Below, piece after piece: positions 22,651 through 35,819 of a stretch of DNA of 64,000 nt (its first letter is position 1; every line of letters begins with the position of its first letter). Below the pieces are notes generated by a model that saw only the letters and a list, made by a program, of their open reading frames with translations, ran no database searches and was not told the origin of the DNA. Where the stretch lies: the NCBI GenBank assembly GCA_963920665.1, contig OY987264.1:45814326-45878325 (forward strand), written 5' to 3'. This DNA is from Straminergon stramineum (taxonomy: Eukaryota > Streptophyta > Bryopsida > Hypnales > Calliergonaceae). The translations under genes and the position numbers were made by a program.

Positions 22651-24219
22651 AGCGCTTGCATCACATGGTGAATTATGAAAAATATAGAAATTATTTTTAA
22701 TATGTTATATTTTGAGGTCTTAAATTGATACAACCATCAAAAATGACATCCCAAAGTCTCATGTTTGGAAAATCATTTGATTTGTAAATAAAGAATTCAA
22801 ATTAGTGTGTAAAGAAATTTTGTTTTACATTGGTGCTTTTGTACAAGTTTGTGATGTCAACAATACTTTTTGTCTAATAGTAAGAGAAATTAGATGTTAA
22901 GATTGTAACAAAAGTTTTTAGGGTTCAATTTATTATTCTTTTTCATGCCTTTCAAGGAAAATAATTAATCCCTAAACTCCCAAAGGCCCTGCACTCTTAT
23001 ACGGGACTCTTATGATATGTGATCTCAATTAAATGATTTATTTCTAAATTTTTGGTTCAAGATTCTTCACTTAAGAGTTAAATTTTTCAACACAAGATAT
23101 CCTAAAATGAAATTCATTAGTGTCAAAAATCTAAAGTGAAGAAAATGAGAAGCCCAACAATCTAGTATAGCAAGATGGAAGAAAAAAAAATTGGGGGCTT
23201 ACTTTAAATGCAAATACCATGCAATGTATGTACTCAAAGTTTTCAAGATGACAAGTTTACTCACACATTTTTATACTAGTCTAGTCTAAATTCCTATGGT
23301 TAAATATGCCCAAAAATCAATTTTTAAGATTTTTGTCTCTTTGCATTCAAAATGGCAGTTTTGAGTGATATTTGATGGGAAAAACAGCATGAAGGCTTTA
23401 GGGGTTCAAGATTATACAAAATCCTAGGCCTACATAACTACATAAGCAATTCAATCAATATTGTAAATTTATAATTTAAAAGATATGATATTATGAACCT
23501 TTCTATATAATCATTTGCTAAAATATTTTGAGATGAAACACACTTGTAATCATTGAAGTATTACCATTTCTAATTTCTTGTAATTGAAGACTCATCATAT
23601 TTGAAGGTCAATCACATTGTACATTACCTAAGCTCTAATATTTTGGGGTTGTGATCAATTTATGATCGGTTTACAATTTAAGATGCACACAAGTATACAT
23701 AGGTATAAGTGTCAAAGTGTGTATGATATGAATTTTCATTTCATTTTGTTGTATAAATGCTTACTTTAATCTTGTCTACAACATTTCACATTACATTAAA
23801 ATGCTTGAATCATTTTAGCACCATACTATACATCAATAAATGTTGTAATAGAATAATGAGATAATATAATTTCTTTTAGTATATTCATATTGGTGTTCTA
23901 AACTATGAATACATTCGACAACAAAAATGGAAGACCTAATCCAAGTTATAATTGAATGTTCTACATTTATTTAATGGCTCATAATAAAGTGATAATTGAG
24001 GTGCTAAATCTTAAGAAAAATTGAAACCTAAATGAGTAACATGAGTACATGACAAAGTAAGTAAGGTCTACATCTGCATTATATTGTCATGATTGCAATC
24101 CAAACTCCAAAGGAATCATAGGTAAAACATATTCCACACACTGCATCAATAATTTTGAAAATTCATGCAATGGTATAAATTTAGTATGTACAATTGAGGG
24201 TTGTACAATTCAGTTTTTT
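22651..24219. other. AT-rich spacer, no gene seen
   Basis: No ORF of note and no recognisable element ends. Scattered poly-A/T tracts only. Confidence 0.5.
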
Positions 24220-24262
24220 TTGTAGGGTTAGGATTTAGGGTTTAGCGTTTAGGGTATAGGGT
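24220..24262. repeat. Degenerate telomere-like tract (TTTAGGG type)
   Basis: Imperfect units TAGGGTT, ATTTAGGG, TTTAGCG, TTTAGGG, TATAGGG in a row. Opposite strand sense to the tract at 3414-3450. Probably an interstitial relic. Confidence 0.55.
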
Positions 24263-24419
24263 TTGGAGAGCATGTTTAAATGTGGGAAGGAATATGTGGA
24301 ATTACCTTTTCTTACATTAATACTACATTGGATACTTCTAGCATTTAAGAGGTTTGTTTTGTATATGAATCTATCGTTTTCAGAATTCAATACTCTAGGA
24401 CTACTGGCAGACCCAAGTA

Positions 24420-24546
24420 AGGTGGGGTGGCCAGCGAGGTGTACAGTGTTGTGTCCGATCAGTCAGCTTGAGCGGACGGCCAGGTGTGGGGGCGGTCAAT
24501 GATGGCAGATGGTTTGAGCGGACAGGATGGTTTGGGAGCGGCCTGC
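24420..24546. repeat. GCGGAC-rich tract, left of a family 1 insertion
   Basis: It contains GAGCGGACGG, GAGCGGACAGG and GGGGCGGTC motifs. It is separated from a similar tract at 27910-28090 only by the family 1 unit 24547-27909, so the two were one leader upstream of the RING-like pseudogene at 28302. Confidence 0.5.
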
Positions 24547-27500
24547 TGTCGCAATATAGAGCAAGCAAATTCCCTGTTATACTCACAAAAATCACTCTAG
24601 AGCATAACTATGTGATTCTAAAGAGCGAACGCACGAGATTCTGTGAAGTATTTACTTTAATTAAGCGAGTAAGCCTTTTTCACTCTTAAACCTTTCCTTT
24701 CGGTCCTAGATCTATAACCGAAACCAAACAACCACCAAATCGTCTTAGACCGGATTACTTTTTTCTATTTCCTAAATCTCCAGTTGGCCCAATTTAATCC
24801 AATCCGAGGACCGCACCACTTCCGATCGTCGTACCTCTCTGGACCAATCTACTCGGGATTGTCCTTGTGTCTCCTCACTCCTATTCTGGTTTAGTTTTGC
24901 CTCTGTTGGACCATTAGAGGGGTCACCACTTGATTTTGTGAGTGGTAGGCCCACCACTCCTTTTGTGGATTATAGTGGTCGAAGACCCACTGCCCTATCT
25001 CCTCTTCTCCTAAACTAACTCGGATCCGGTTTGATCCCTCACAATAGCCCGAGTAGCAATCCGGTTTGCAAGTCACACAGAAACCCCTTGTACGATCCGT
25101 TCTTACTACAACGACCTTGATGCCAGATCCTGTCCATGCAAAGTAAGGTGGTTACAAGTATACTTGTCCGTTCCAACACTTACTAGAGCTATTCTGTTTA
25201 CCAACAAAGGTGGTGAGACCTCTCAAAAGATCGAACACTCAACTGGGTTTCCTACCCAGGAATTCTAGCACGACTAAGGATACCCTCCCTATCCGCCTAG
25301 TCTAACCACGGCTATCTCACCCGAAACTCAAAACCCTAGATCTATTGAGGCACTGAACTTTACTCTCAATACTTCTACAACCTGCGTACTTACACTAAGG
25401 ATCAAAAACTTACACACCAAGGGGAGAGATCAAGTCACAAATCCGCCCTACACCTTACTAACTCCACATGATGTAAACCTGCTAAGCTTGGGAGATACAC
25501 ACAACACAAGAGCCTATACAAAGGTACAAGGAATTTGCAAAAAAAAGACTCCTAGTACCCTTCGCAGGGACTGACTTCAATACAAGTCAAAAAGTACAAG
25601 TGAGCGAAATTGCTTGCAAAAGTTCCGCCGCGACTTGGGCCGGATTTTTCGCTTCCTACCTACTCCTAACCGGATCGAAATAGGATTCGAATCCGTTTCT
25701 AACATTCCTACTATTTACAAACTAACGATACACTTGAGATCCAATGGTGGCACTATCCGCTTCCGGATCCATCTACTCGAAGATCTTGTTCAAGTTCCGA
25801 TTCCGCTCCCCTTCTTGAAGATTTGGAATCTGGTTGCCTTCTGTGGATCCGGGGGTTGAGTCCAAGTTGATGGCAGTTCTGAGCATATTGGCCTGAGTCG
25901 CCCTAGCCTCCGATCTCTTAGACTTGGGGGTGGCATCCTTTCCCTCCCCTACTGTTACGTCCGGGAACGAATCCTGAAGAGAAATATCCGAGAGTCAAAT
26001 CGCGCGAGAAGAGGTTGCTCCCGACGATATCTAGGTACTCTCCTCCATCCGGTCCACTGCCTTCTACGCCTCCTTCATTGCTACTTCAACCTGCTTGGCA
26101 AAGTCTGTGAGAATCCTCACCATCTAGAAATTGGATGGCCTCTTCTTGTCATGCACCTTCTCGTCAAACAGCTTCGCTTTGGCGGCAGCCATTTCGATTT
26201 CACCAAATGTGGCCTTCACCCATTCCACCATCTTTTGAGACTCTTCCGCCATGGATCGAGCAGCTACAAAATTATCCTTGAGTACAAGGAGTTCCGTCTT
26301 CGTCCAATCCACTTCCTCTTGTAGTCTCCAGATCTCTGCTTCTTGTTTCCGGGACTCAACCGGATCAGAAATGCAGCTTGCTACCTTCTTTGGTAGCTCT
26401 TTGTTTGGTGGCGCTCCCACCAACTTCACGATCGCGAGCAGGATCCTCCTTTTTATTTCCCAATGCGATCTCACGTTGCACAATGGGTCATTGGGATCGG
26501 ATTTCTCCAACATGGTCTTCTCAACCTTCGGTTTATCTTCCAGAGCTGAGGTGTCACAGGTAGGCGGCGGCCCTCACTTGTTGAGGGAGGTCATCTTCTA
26601 TCGCTTGATCAACAGCATATCCGGTTCCTCCTCCTCTGACTCGCTATTCTCCTCAGGCTCGGAACTGAATTTGAGTTAGTCATCCATTTTCGATTCCCCG
26701 TACTACAAGAGAACTTCCTGCACCCTCCACACCTTTTCCTCTCTTGCATTGAGAAGCTGGTGGGAATGGTAAAGATGGATAAGGTAGGGACACACAAGTG
26801 TGGCCCTACTATTTCCAACTCTTCCTACAAGCTGGTTGACTAGATCGGAAATGATCCGAGCCCAGTCGACTCTTCGGTCTTCTTTTAGGGCGTCGAAGAT
26901 AGTGTTGGTGAAGGAGATCATTACCCTCATCAGCTTTTCCGAATGTAGGATCAAAACTAGGAATTGCAGCAGTCGGCGGTGCTGCTCGTCAACATAGTCC
27001 TCAACGGCATATTCGTCCTTTGGATTGACAGCACCCTGGAACTTGCCGCAGATGAACTCATCCTTCTCGCTCGCCATTTCTAGCCCTCCTGCCCGGAAAC
27101 TATACACTACCCTCTAGACATCCTCCATCCAAAGGTGCGGAACTGCTCTCATGGTGTTGTCAAACTCATTGGACAATTTGCCCAAGAGTTCTCTCACCAT
27201 AACTTCCTCTTTGAAGCCCCAGGGTTTCTCTGCAAACCCTAGGCAACCCATGGAAGTTAAATCCTCCATGAGTTGGGACTTGGCTGGTTCAGTGGAGGGA
27301 ATAACTGGAATCACCTTCCGGAGCTTCACCTCCACTAAGGACGTACTAGCCTGTCCGCCTCTACTTCTCCTAAGCTGGGGCATGGACACGGACGAGCACT
27401 CGGAACCCTTTCCGATTCTACATCACTCTCTCCTAGCCGCACATCTTGTTCCTCACTTTCTCTCTCCGATCTCAACCGGAAATCCAAGCTATAATAGTAA

Positions 27501-27909
27501 ACACCACAACCCTCGCAGAAGACATTGACACAAAGACTGACACGAAAAGCTGAGTGTCAGGGACAAACAGCAAGCTTAGAGCAACTAGAGCGCTGAAAAA
27601 CGAAAAATGAAAAAGAGGTTCACTTGAGCAGCCCAGCCCTTATATAGTCATTTGGACCTCCTACCACCTCATCATGACCTATTCCGCATCCGGTTCCTAT
27701 ATGATATTCGGTCCATCCCCTTATCCAATTAGACATCCGCTCTTTTCTGTTCTCTCATTAAGATCGAATTGAGCAAATCCCTCCACTATCTCATTTTCCT
27801 TCTTTATTTAAGCTCTCAATGGTTCCTTAGCTAAATCCAGATACCTATCTCTAGTTTCCAATTAGTTTTACTAGGTAAACCAAAAAATTTAGAGTTTCAC
27901 GTCGCCAAA
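24547..27909 (-). mobile_element. Family 1 element copy (3,363 bp), target duplication CCTGC
   Basis: Plus-strand ends are TGTCGCAATATAGAGC and CACGTCGCCAAA (last bases mutated from ..CACA). CCTGC at 24542-24546 is repeated at 27910-27914, a clean 5-bp duplication. It carries the family ORF on the minus strand, a TATATAAG box (complement of 27639-27646), and the 20-bp near-palindrome at 24940-24959. It inserted into the leader of the RING-like element. Confidence 0.85.
25722..27383 (-). pseudogene. Family 1 element protein, degenerate copy
   Basis: ATG at 27383 (MPQLRRSRGGQAS) through the position of the family stop near 25722. Readable blocks include KSQLMEDLTSMGCLGFAEKPWGFKEE, MASEKDEFICGKFQGAVNPKDEY, ISFTNTIFDALKEDRRVDWARI, and the coiled coil WRLQEEVDWTKTELLVLKDN (26124-26513). 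A stop near 27114, frameshifts near 26700 and a ~24-bp deletion in the PFNPLVKI region inactivate it. Confidence 0.65.
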
Positions 27910-27914
27910 CCTGC

Positions 27915-28095
27915 GGTCGGGATAAGTGGACGGGAGGTCCGATCGCGGTCCGAAGCGGACAAATAGTTGCCCATCTTCCACTGAAGTGGTCAGTTGGCAT
28001 CCGCGGCGACGGATTGTAGATTCGGGGCCACTTCAGGGTAGATGCTTTTAAGGTTTGGTGGCAAACGGATATATTAGCGGATGGGCTTCTCATTT
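27915..28095. repeat. GCGGAC-rich leader of the RING-like pseudogene
   Basis: Motifs GCGGTCGGG, GGACGGGAGGTCCG, AAGCGGACAAA, GCGGCGACGG and AGCGGATGGG precede the reading that starts at 28302. It looks like the leaders of the kinase-like element copies. Confidence 0.45.
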
Positions 28096-28301
28096 GCTCT
28101 CACTTCTACTCTCCTTCAGCACCAGGTTGGATGTGCTACTGCTGCTTTATATGTCAGTTGGTCCTGCAGGATGGAGAGTGGGGGTCCTTAAGCTTCTGTT
28201 ACTATTGCTGATTTACACAGTCACTTATTTACACACATCTCACGGTACTCACATGCTGTGGTACTATTTTTCGAAGGGCTCAAAAATTCAAATCATCCAT
28301 T

Positions 28302-31300
28302 ATGACTGATCAAAGTGTTCCTACCAACGACAGGAGGACTTCAAGAGGTGAAAAAAAGAAACAAACTCAAGCGAAGGGGGTCCCTTATGGACTTCACTAT
28401 GAGATTTTAGATGACCTGAACATCGAAGCGGAGAGCGATTGGGAGGAGGAGGAAGTGGAATATTGGACCTTCAAACATGCAAGAAGTATGTTAAAATGTA
28501 CCACATTGTCAAGTTGTGGCCTCGGGATTGCCATGTGGTGCATATATAGGGGTTTTGTTGGTAGTTACGTAATTGCAACAATAAGCATTCTCTGCATCAA
28601 TCAGAGGTGTGGCAGGCACTCTTTGGGGACAAGACAAGGAGTAAGGGATGCAAAAATTACAGTGTGGTGTCCATGGTGTATGCAGAACTCATTTTAAACC
28701 GCAAGGCAGATTGGAGCACTTATCCATCCAAGGTGGATTCTCCACTTTTACTACATTTCAATCAAAAAGACATTCCCGATCTGTACAATCCTCAGACCGA
28801 ACCAAGTGAACCAACAAAGACCCCAAAAGTATTAAAAAATACTAGAACGCGTACAACAAAGGTCTCTGAGGTTTTAGATGATGCAGTACAATTAAGGCCC
28901 GCACAACCTTGCACAGAAGTGAGCAATGTCTCCTCGGGAGGTGTGGATGGAGAGGTTTTTGTAACTCCTCCAACGTGCTTCACATCCACATTGAATGTGA
29001 TAACATTTGGTGAACAAAGCATGGCTCCAAGCAAGGAAACTACAACGAATGAAACAACCTTGGGTGGTCTAGACATGGCTACAAACAAGGAAATACTAGT
29101 AGAAGAACATTGGTCACCTTTTTCGCCATATACAGAGGTCAATGAGGACCAAATTGCAAGGACCAATGCTAGAATTCAGGGTTACATAGATAGTAAAGCT
29201 CTTGAGAGCTTGATGGAATATGCAACTCTAATTTCTCAGCTACCAATGACGCCAAGGCGAAGCCAAACCTTGAGCCCAATTTGAATGTTGAGTCCGCATC
29301 AAAAAGTAAGCCCGAGTTGAAGGTTGAGCCCAAGACAAATACTAAGTGCAAGACCTGTCAAGCATCCACATTTGGCAACTTTAAGCTCGGCTCAATTGGA
29401 AAAGCTGTTAGAATGTTGTAGTCATTGGCGAGTACTAGCAGAACAACATCTTGATTCTAATCCCGAAAATGAGGTAGGGAGCTCTAGTTAGTCCACAGGA
29501 AAAGGTAGTTGGGGTACTATATCGCAAACTGCATACAGATTGAGATCTTCAACTGAAATGGTAGCTGAAATTACTCCTTGGGTTAGGAACATGGTTGAGG
29601 AATTTTCTGGAATGGCACCTAAATTGTTGACTGGTGCCTTGGCTTTTTGCAATTTCATCGTGAAAGTGGCACCAATTCTTGAAGGTGGCGTGATGAACTT
29701 AAAAAGTTTGATGGCCTTAGAGGAAGACATTCATCAGCTGAAGATGAAGTGTGAGGACTTGGAAATGAAGTTCTAGTTGTCGCAAAAAAACATGGAGCAG
29801 GAACGTTATAACAAGGTCGTTCAAAGAAAGCGCATCGAAGAATTGGAGCTCGAAGTACAAGAGTTGAAGAGGGGTAGGCCTACTATGGACTTTGTGATCA
29901 TTCCATTTGTGCAAGAAAGTCAAGAGAGCAATCAACTCCCTTTTCCTTTTGAGAAGGCAAAAGTGGTGGAGATGTCCATCATCTTCAATGTGGATGAGGT
30001 TGGGAATGACAAGAAATGTGAACAAGTAGTACAGACCATCATTCCTAATGTTTCCCGTACATTGCAGGATGCTTCGATGCAAACAAAAGGCAGTGAGGTA
30101 GAGGAGCTACAGTTGAAATTAGATGAAGCAATTCAAGAGAAAATCCTTGTTGAGGTGGAGTTGGACCAATTTCAAAAAATCATGGGCATCGAGGAATACA
30201 TGCCGAAGAGCGGATTAGAGTCTCAATGGTTGGCATGGGTACAGAAATTCCATGTTGGGGGGACATGGATGACATGTTTGAGTGGTTGAACCACGCAAAG
30301 AAGGACAATGTTGCACACATCGATTGGGCCTTGGAAGTAGAGGAAGGGTGGGTCCCTTACAACATGCTTTCAGCGCACATCAAGGAGAAAGACAAGACAA
30401 TAGTGCATGCTTGCGATCTAGCCCCAAGAATCTTGAACGGTCATTGTAGCCTTTGCCAAGGTCCTTTTGGCCTTGAAGGAGCCCTAACCATGGGCCAATG
30501 TCGCCACACTTTTTACGTCACATGCATCGTGAAAGCATCACTCATTCGTTCAGTTTGTGTCGAGTGTCGTTCTCCTTTGAGCCCTAGGTTCTATGAAATG
30601 CTTGGGATCCTGGAAGATATGCCCCTTGGCCACGAATACAACCGATGGACCCTTCCTCTTGATCAAGGGCCATACCAGGTCTAGAATTTCTTGCATTGAA
30701 GGCAACCTCTCACATGGGATTCAATTGAATATTGACAGGGATTGTATGAGGAGTGTAGAGAGCCAATGGATCCTTTCATGTGGATGACCGTCAATAGAGA
30801 GGTGGAGTTGTAGGCTCGGGGTATTGAAGATGGCGAGGCTCGTGAATTGTTTTGTCGCAACATGGGGGGCCATTGGAGTGTACAACACAAGAAGTTTTTT
30901 TGGTTTCCAGATAAAGAAATGTAGAAAGGGCCAAACAACACTTGGGTAGAGGTGGTGCATGCTCAAGAGTTCAATGAGCAATACGGGGCTTATAATCATA
31001 CTTTGATTGGTAGGGCCCTTTTCTTGTTAAAGTTGGAAGAAGCTGCCAAAGCTCGTGTTGTTGTGGAAATAGATGGGGAAACAACTACAGGGCATTCATT
31101 TGTGGAGGTAGCTGGGGCATTTGATAAGAGGATAGGTGACATCATAGCTCAATGGAGGGGGTTTCTATTGGCCGATTGTCAACCAATAGGGTTACCCATC
31201 AAAGCTGATGACGAACAAGTCAATGTGTTCGTAGATCGAGTGGATGCTGCTTTTAGGGCCTTGAAGGTTGAAGAAGTAGATTTGTCTCCATAGCAAACCT

Positions 31301-31428
31301 CAAAACAGAAGAGAAAGGATGACAATGACGATGACCACTCTCCAAAAACCAAATGACAGTTTTTAGCAGTTGACATGGAGGTTAGATTTGGAGGAGGTAT
31401 TGTCTACAGTCTTGAGCCAAATACTTAA
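28302..31428 (+). pseudogene. Long RING-like protein with TCK..DW N-terminal domain, heavily mutated
   Basis: ATG 28302 (MTDQSVPTNDRRTSRGEKKK) opens a reading that shifts frame near 28465 and near 30230. Otherwise it can be followed to TAA 31426-31428, about 1,040 codons with a dozen in-frame stops. Order: basic start; TCKKYVKMYHIVKLWPR block and MVYAELILNRKADW, shared with 10372 and 20319; Ser/Thr-rich linker; coiled coil (29777-30220); then a RING-type finger at about 30440-30575: CSLC, 14 residues, CRH, CI, CVEC. The expected fifth ligand (His) is Tyr. The downstream part (WFPDKEM, NEQYGAYNHTLIGRALF) is well conserved in character but unrecognised. If once active it could have been an E3-ligase-like or transposon-borne protein; now dead. 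Confidence 0.6.
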
Positions 31429-31653
31429 CAAATGAGTGCAAGACTTTTGGCTAAGGAGGGGCCATCTCACGATTTCGGAGAGAGTAGTGGTTCTTAAATG
31501 TAAGAGAGGCTTTCCTTATTCTATTATGTTTCATAGTATAGAAGTATACCAGCCAGTGTCGCTTGAATGTTATAAAGGTTGAGTACTACTAGTAATTCAT
31601 TGTACTCATGATGAATTTTGATTTGTTTTGAAGTTCTAAATATATCCAAATAT

Positions 31654-31694
<41 letters not shown>

Positions 31695-31984
31695 AATTAA
31701 TCATTTGTTTTGCTTTCATTTAAATGCATGCTATTATGATTTATGAAGGACACCTTTTTGTGAAGTATTTTTTTTTCATGCTCATCTAGAAATTTTAAAT
31801 TATAAGACCCTTTGACAAAACCATAATTTTCTAAAATCTCCTAATTCCATCCATAAATCCATATTTTCTCCCACCTCTCTTGAAGCATTGAACGCAATCT
31901 ATCCTGCCCGTCGGCCCGACCGCCTGTCTCTCCCTCCTCACGTCCGCATTGTCCAACCGCCGTCCGCCCGTTCGTCCATCCCCG
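31429..31984. other. AT-rich 3' flank ending in a GTCCGC-rich stretch
   Basis: It holds the (AT)n run, no gene, and from about 31895 a short GTCCGCC/CGTCCGC-rich stretch that may be the other end of the RING-like element. The truncated family 2 copy abuts it near 31985. Confidence 0.45.
31656..31691. repeat. (AT)n microsatellite, about 18 units
   Basis: Uninterrupted AT dinucleotides over about 36 bp. Confidence 0.95.
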
Positions 31985-32946
31985 CATCACACACCAACAT
32001 TGGTTTTTGGTAACTCTGTTTTACCTTCAGAGGGTCCGCCTTTGATTGTATAGAGGGGTAGGGACTCACCACTCGTATTTCTCACATTCTCTTCTTTCTC
32101 AACATGATACATCACACTTAGACCAATTGTTGCATTAGATTAGACTCTCACAACTTTCTGGAAGGCAGGTCACATAAAGCTGCCTCTAGACTTTTCCACT
32201 ACAATGACAGACTAACAGAAACCGGAACTGATATAGGGATTGTAAGTCGTTTGCTAAATTGATTCTAGGGTTGGACTGACCTTCTGGTAAGTGGTATGGG
32301 GATTTCTCCTCTTGGCGATTACTTATCTCCGCATGGAACCCTCCCTAGCATTCCGGACTTGCACCCACACCACTCCTAATTAGATTCCTGTTCTGGGAGT
32401 TTAAAGACACATGCTCAAGACCGAAATTACTAGTCTAGACTACGTCACAAATGTTCCTCTTAACTCAGCTCCAAGTCCCCTTAGATCCGGATTCCTCCTT
32501 TCCTCCTCTCTTACACTTCCACACACTTAAAAGACAACACCGGAAAGCTGGATATATGACAGGTCAATTCCTGAGGGTCCACTTAGTGGCTTCGATTAAA
32601 GAAAGGATGACAAAATATAAACTATAACGCTAGGATGGAATGAGAGGCAACAAACCTACCCCTCACTTTAAAAACTCAAAACATCCAAAGCCAAAAAGGC
32701 CAAAAAGGCACCCGAAAATCCAGGTGACCACTCACAGACTTCTTGAGAAACCCGGAAAAGTGAGATCCTACAAATCCGGAACCCAATCCCACACCTGGAA
32801 ATTTGGATCCAATTCAAAATTCAAATATTAACTACCTAAAATTCTAACTACTTCGCCTTCCGCGCTTTCTTTTGGCCGCTCCCGCCTTGACTTGCTAGTG
32901 CCTGAGTAGATGACCTTGGAGTTGCTTTTGGATTTGCCTTCGGAGT

Positions 32947-35819
32947 TGTCGTACGCGTAGCGGGTGGTAAATACCATTTACAACACTAAAACGTATAAAC
33001 TAACTCAAAATACCGTCCCAGGGGATTCTAGTATGTTGCTGCAAGCCTAGGTTATCCGTTCTACCAACTTAAGCTCTCTCTTTCCGGAATCAAATTCGGA
33101 TTCCAATCTGGTTCCACTCATTTTCCAGATTTGTCACTTCACACAAACACCGATTTTTGATACCTCTGTTTTACCCTCAGAGGGTCCACCTTTGATTGTA
33201 TAGAGGGGTAGGGACTCACCACTCGTTTTCCTCACACTCTCTTCTCTCTCAACGCTAAAACACACTTAGACCAACTGTTGCATTAAATCAGCCCGAAAAT
33301 ACTCTCACAACTTTCCGGATAGCCAATTTGGAAGGCAGGTCACATAGAGCTACCTCTAGACTTTACCACTACAACGATAGACCAATAGAACTGGAATTGA
33401 AATACGGATTGTAAGTCGTTTACTAAACTAATCCTAGGGTTGGGCTAGCCTTTCGGTAAGTGGTATGGGGATTTCTTCCACTGGCAGTTGCTTATCTCTG
33501 CACGAAACCCTCCCTAGCATTCCAGATCTGCACCCACACCACTCCTAATCAGATTCCTGTTCTGGGAGTTTAAAGACACATGCTCAAGACAAAAATCACA
33601 AGTCTAGACAATGTCACAAACATTCCTCACAATTTAGCTCCAAGTTCCCTCAGATCTGGATTCCTCCTTTCCTCCTCCTCTCTTACACTTACACACACTC
33701 ACAAGACAACACCGGAAAGCTGGATATACAACAAATCAATTCCTAAGGGTCCACTTGGTGGCTTAGATTAAGGAAAGGATAACAAGATAAAAACTATAAC
33801 GCTAGGATGGAATGAGAGGCAACAAACCTGCCCCTCACTAAAAAACTCAAAACAAGCAAAGCTAGAAAGGCCAAAAAGGCACCCAGAAATCTAAGTGACC
33901 ACTCACAGACTTCTTGAGAAACCTAGAAAAGTGAGATCCTACAAATCCGGAACCCGGCCCCACACCTGGAAATCCGGATTCGATTCAAAACTGAAATCCT
34001 AACTGCCTAAAATCCTAACTACTTCGCCTTCCGCGCTTTCTTCTAGCTACTCCTGCCTTCACTTGCTAGTGCCCTCGTGGATGACCTCGACATTGCTTTT
34101 GGAGTTGCCTTCACCGGTGTCATCCTCAATGTTGCTTGGGTCTGGATCTTCCAAATTTCCGGAGGAGAGTATTCCCCTTCTTCCTCCTCTTCATCTTCCG
34201 ATCCGGTCCGGTACTCCTCTTCCTTAGATTTCTCAATCTAAGTGATCTCCCTCTCATCTTCCTCGCCTGGAGACGTCTCATCTAATATGATGGGGTCCAT
34301 CTCCTTCCTTGGTTGTTGTTGTTGCTGTAGCATGTGCTCGAATCCTTTTGGATGGGTCTGGGGCCGGATTCAACAGTCCTCCGATCTAGTCTGCCAGTTC
34401 ACTATGGGTTTGTGTGCGAGGTGTGTGAAGTAGCTCCTTCTCCGGAAGGTGGAATACTGGGACAGCTGGCGAAACCCTAATCTTCGACGGTGCTAACTCC
34501 TGTGTTGCTTCCGGTTGCTTACTTGGTTCCCGCGCTATCTTCACACTCCCCCGGATTGTCTTCTCAAGTTGCGTGGAGAAGGGTTCCGTCAAATGCCAAA
34601 GAGTTTCCCGCGGGGCTTCCGGTTTAGACGGTAATGGCATTGAGGCTGTTAGCTTCACTGGAGTTTCCGTCTCCTCTGATTGAGGAGTTTTTCCTCCTTT
34701 ATCGACAGCTGCTCTGCCTCCACTTCTTCTGTAAGGCCGTATTGGAGGATGGTCGATCCGCTATTGTATTCTACCATTTCCACATCACTCAGAAGCTCTA
34801 CGTAGTGGTAGAGGTGGAATAGATACGGACCTATGGGGCTAATCTTCGCTTTCCCTACGTTGGCAGCAAGCTTGGAGACCACTGCTTCAATTACCTTGCC
34901 CCAATTCGCTGGCCTACCCTCCATAGCACCAAAAATGGTGTTTGATACCGTAACTGTAACCTAGGTAGGCTTTTCCGGATATAGGATGGGGATCAGGAAC
35001 TCTAGAACATGCCTCTACCTTGCATCTAGGCAGTCACTAATAGCATACCCTTCCTTAGAATGGGCTGCATTCTTGAACTTCACGATTGTAAACTTGTCTA
35101 TCCGAGAAGCTAAACCGAATCCTTTTTCATGAAATCCGTAAACCTTAGCCCAAACTTCGTCAGTCCAAGTTGAAGGTCTCCCTCTCACTATCAACTCGTA
35201 CTGGTTTGAAGCACCTACAATCAATTCTTGGATCATCCGGTCGTTCTTTACGGTCCATGGCCATAAGAATAGCTCGACACACCCTATCTCACTCAGATCA
35301 TCTTCTAGTTGTGACCGCTCTCTCAATCTTTCCAGAATGGTGGGACAAACCATCCACCCTGTCACTAACGATTTCCAGATATCCCCCTCCATCATTGTGA
35401 ACTACACTGAAATTTCAACACGGAGTAGCTACTCACCCGATTACTAACTCACCACTCTTTTACTCAACTACACGCATACAAAACAGTTGTGGAAGAAAGA
35501 GGAAGAACAAATGAGAGTGGTGGGGTTAAGTACCCGTCATCTTACCGACTGTTCCTGAAGCGGACTGTTTACCTGTAATGGATCCCTATTTTTCTAGGCC
35601 GAAAGTCTAGACCGTAGGCTATTGCTATTTGGGTCTCCGGATTCCGGTTCCGTTCTGGGTCTCGTTATGGATTCCTTGGAGCATCCTCTTAGTCTTAATG
35701 AGATGTTTAGGCTAAGAGGGTTCTAATCCTTTTTGCCTAGTAGAAATTTGGAAAAATTCTATATAACTATACACTCTTAAGTACTAACCTAGTGACTTCT
35801 AGAATTATGGCTTGCGACA
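32947..35819 (-). mobile_element. Family 2 element, nested copy (2,873 bp), target duplication GGAGT
   Basis: Ends TGTCGTACGCGTAGCGG and ..GGCTTGCGACA. GGAGT at 32942-32946 is repeated at 35820-35824. Removing it rejoins the sequence of the older family 2 copy. It is ~600 bp shorter than 53032-56505 because the coiled-coil part of the ORF is deleted near 34655. Confidence 0.85.
34019..35395 (-). pseudogene. Family 2 element protein with coiled coil deleted
   Basis: ATG 35395 (MMEGDIWKSLVTGW). The N-terminal domain reads ERSQLEDDLSEIGC, LWPWTVKNDRMI and NPIFGAMEGRPANWGKVI-like blocks, with a TAG at about 35015. It then jumps from the acidic VEAEQ region to the Pro-rich C-terminal region (ETPVKLTASMPLP) with a frame change, lacking the ~200-residue coiled coil present at 54119-56092. 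The end is a basic tail, KKARKAK, before TAG 34019-34021. Confidence 0.6.

Noticed and set aside
22014..22680. Overlapping Arg/Gly-rich and Pro/Ser-rich ORFs in several frames
   Set aside because: All are translations of the GCGGAC/GGGCGGA minisatellite; open frames on both strands at once are expected from such a repeat.
28792..29166. 124-codon minus-strand ORF
   Set aside because: Antisense to the RING-like pseudogene's Ser/Thr-rich linker.
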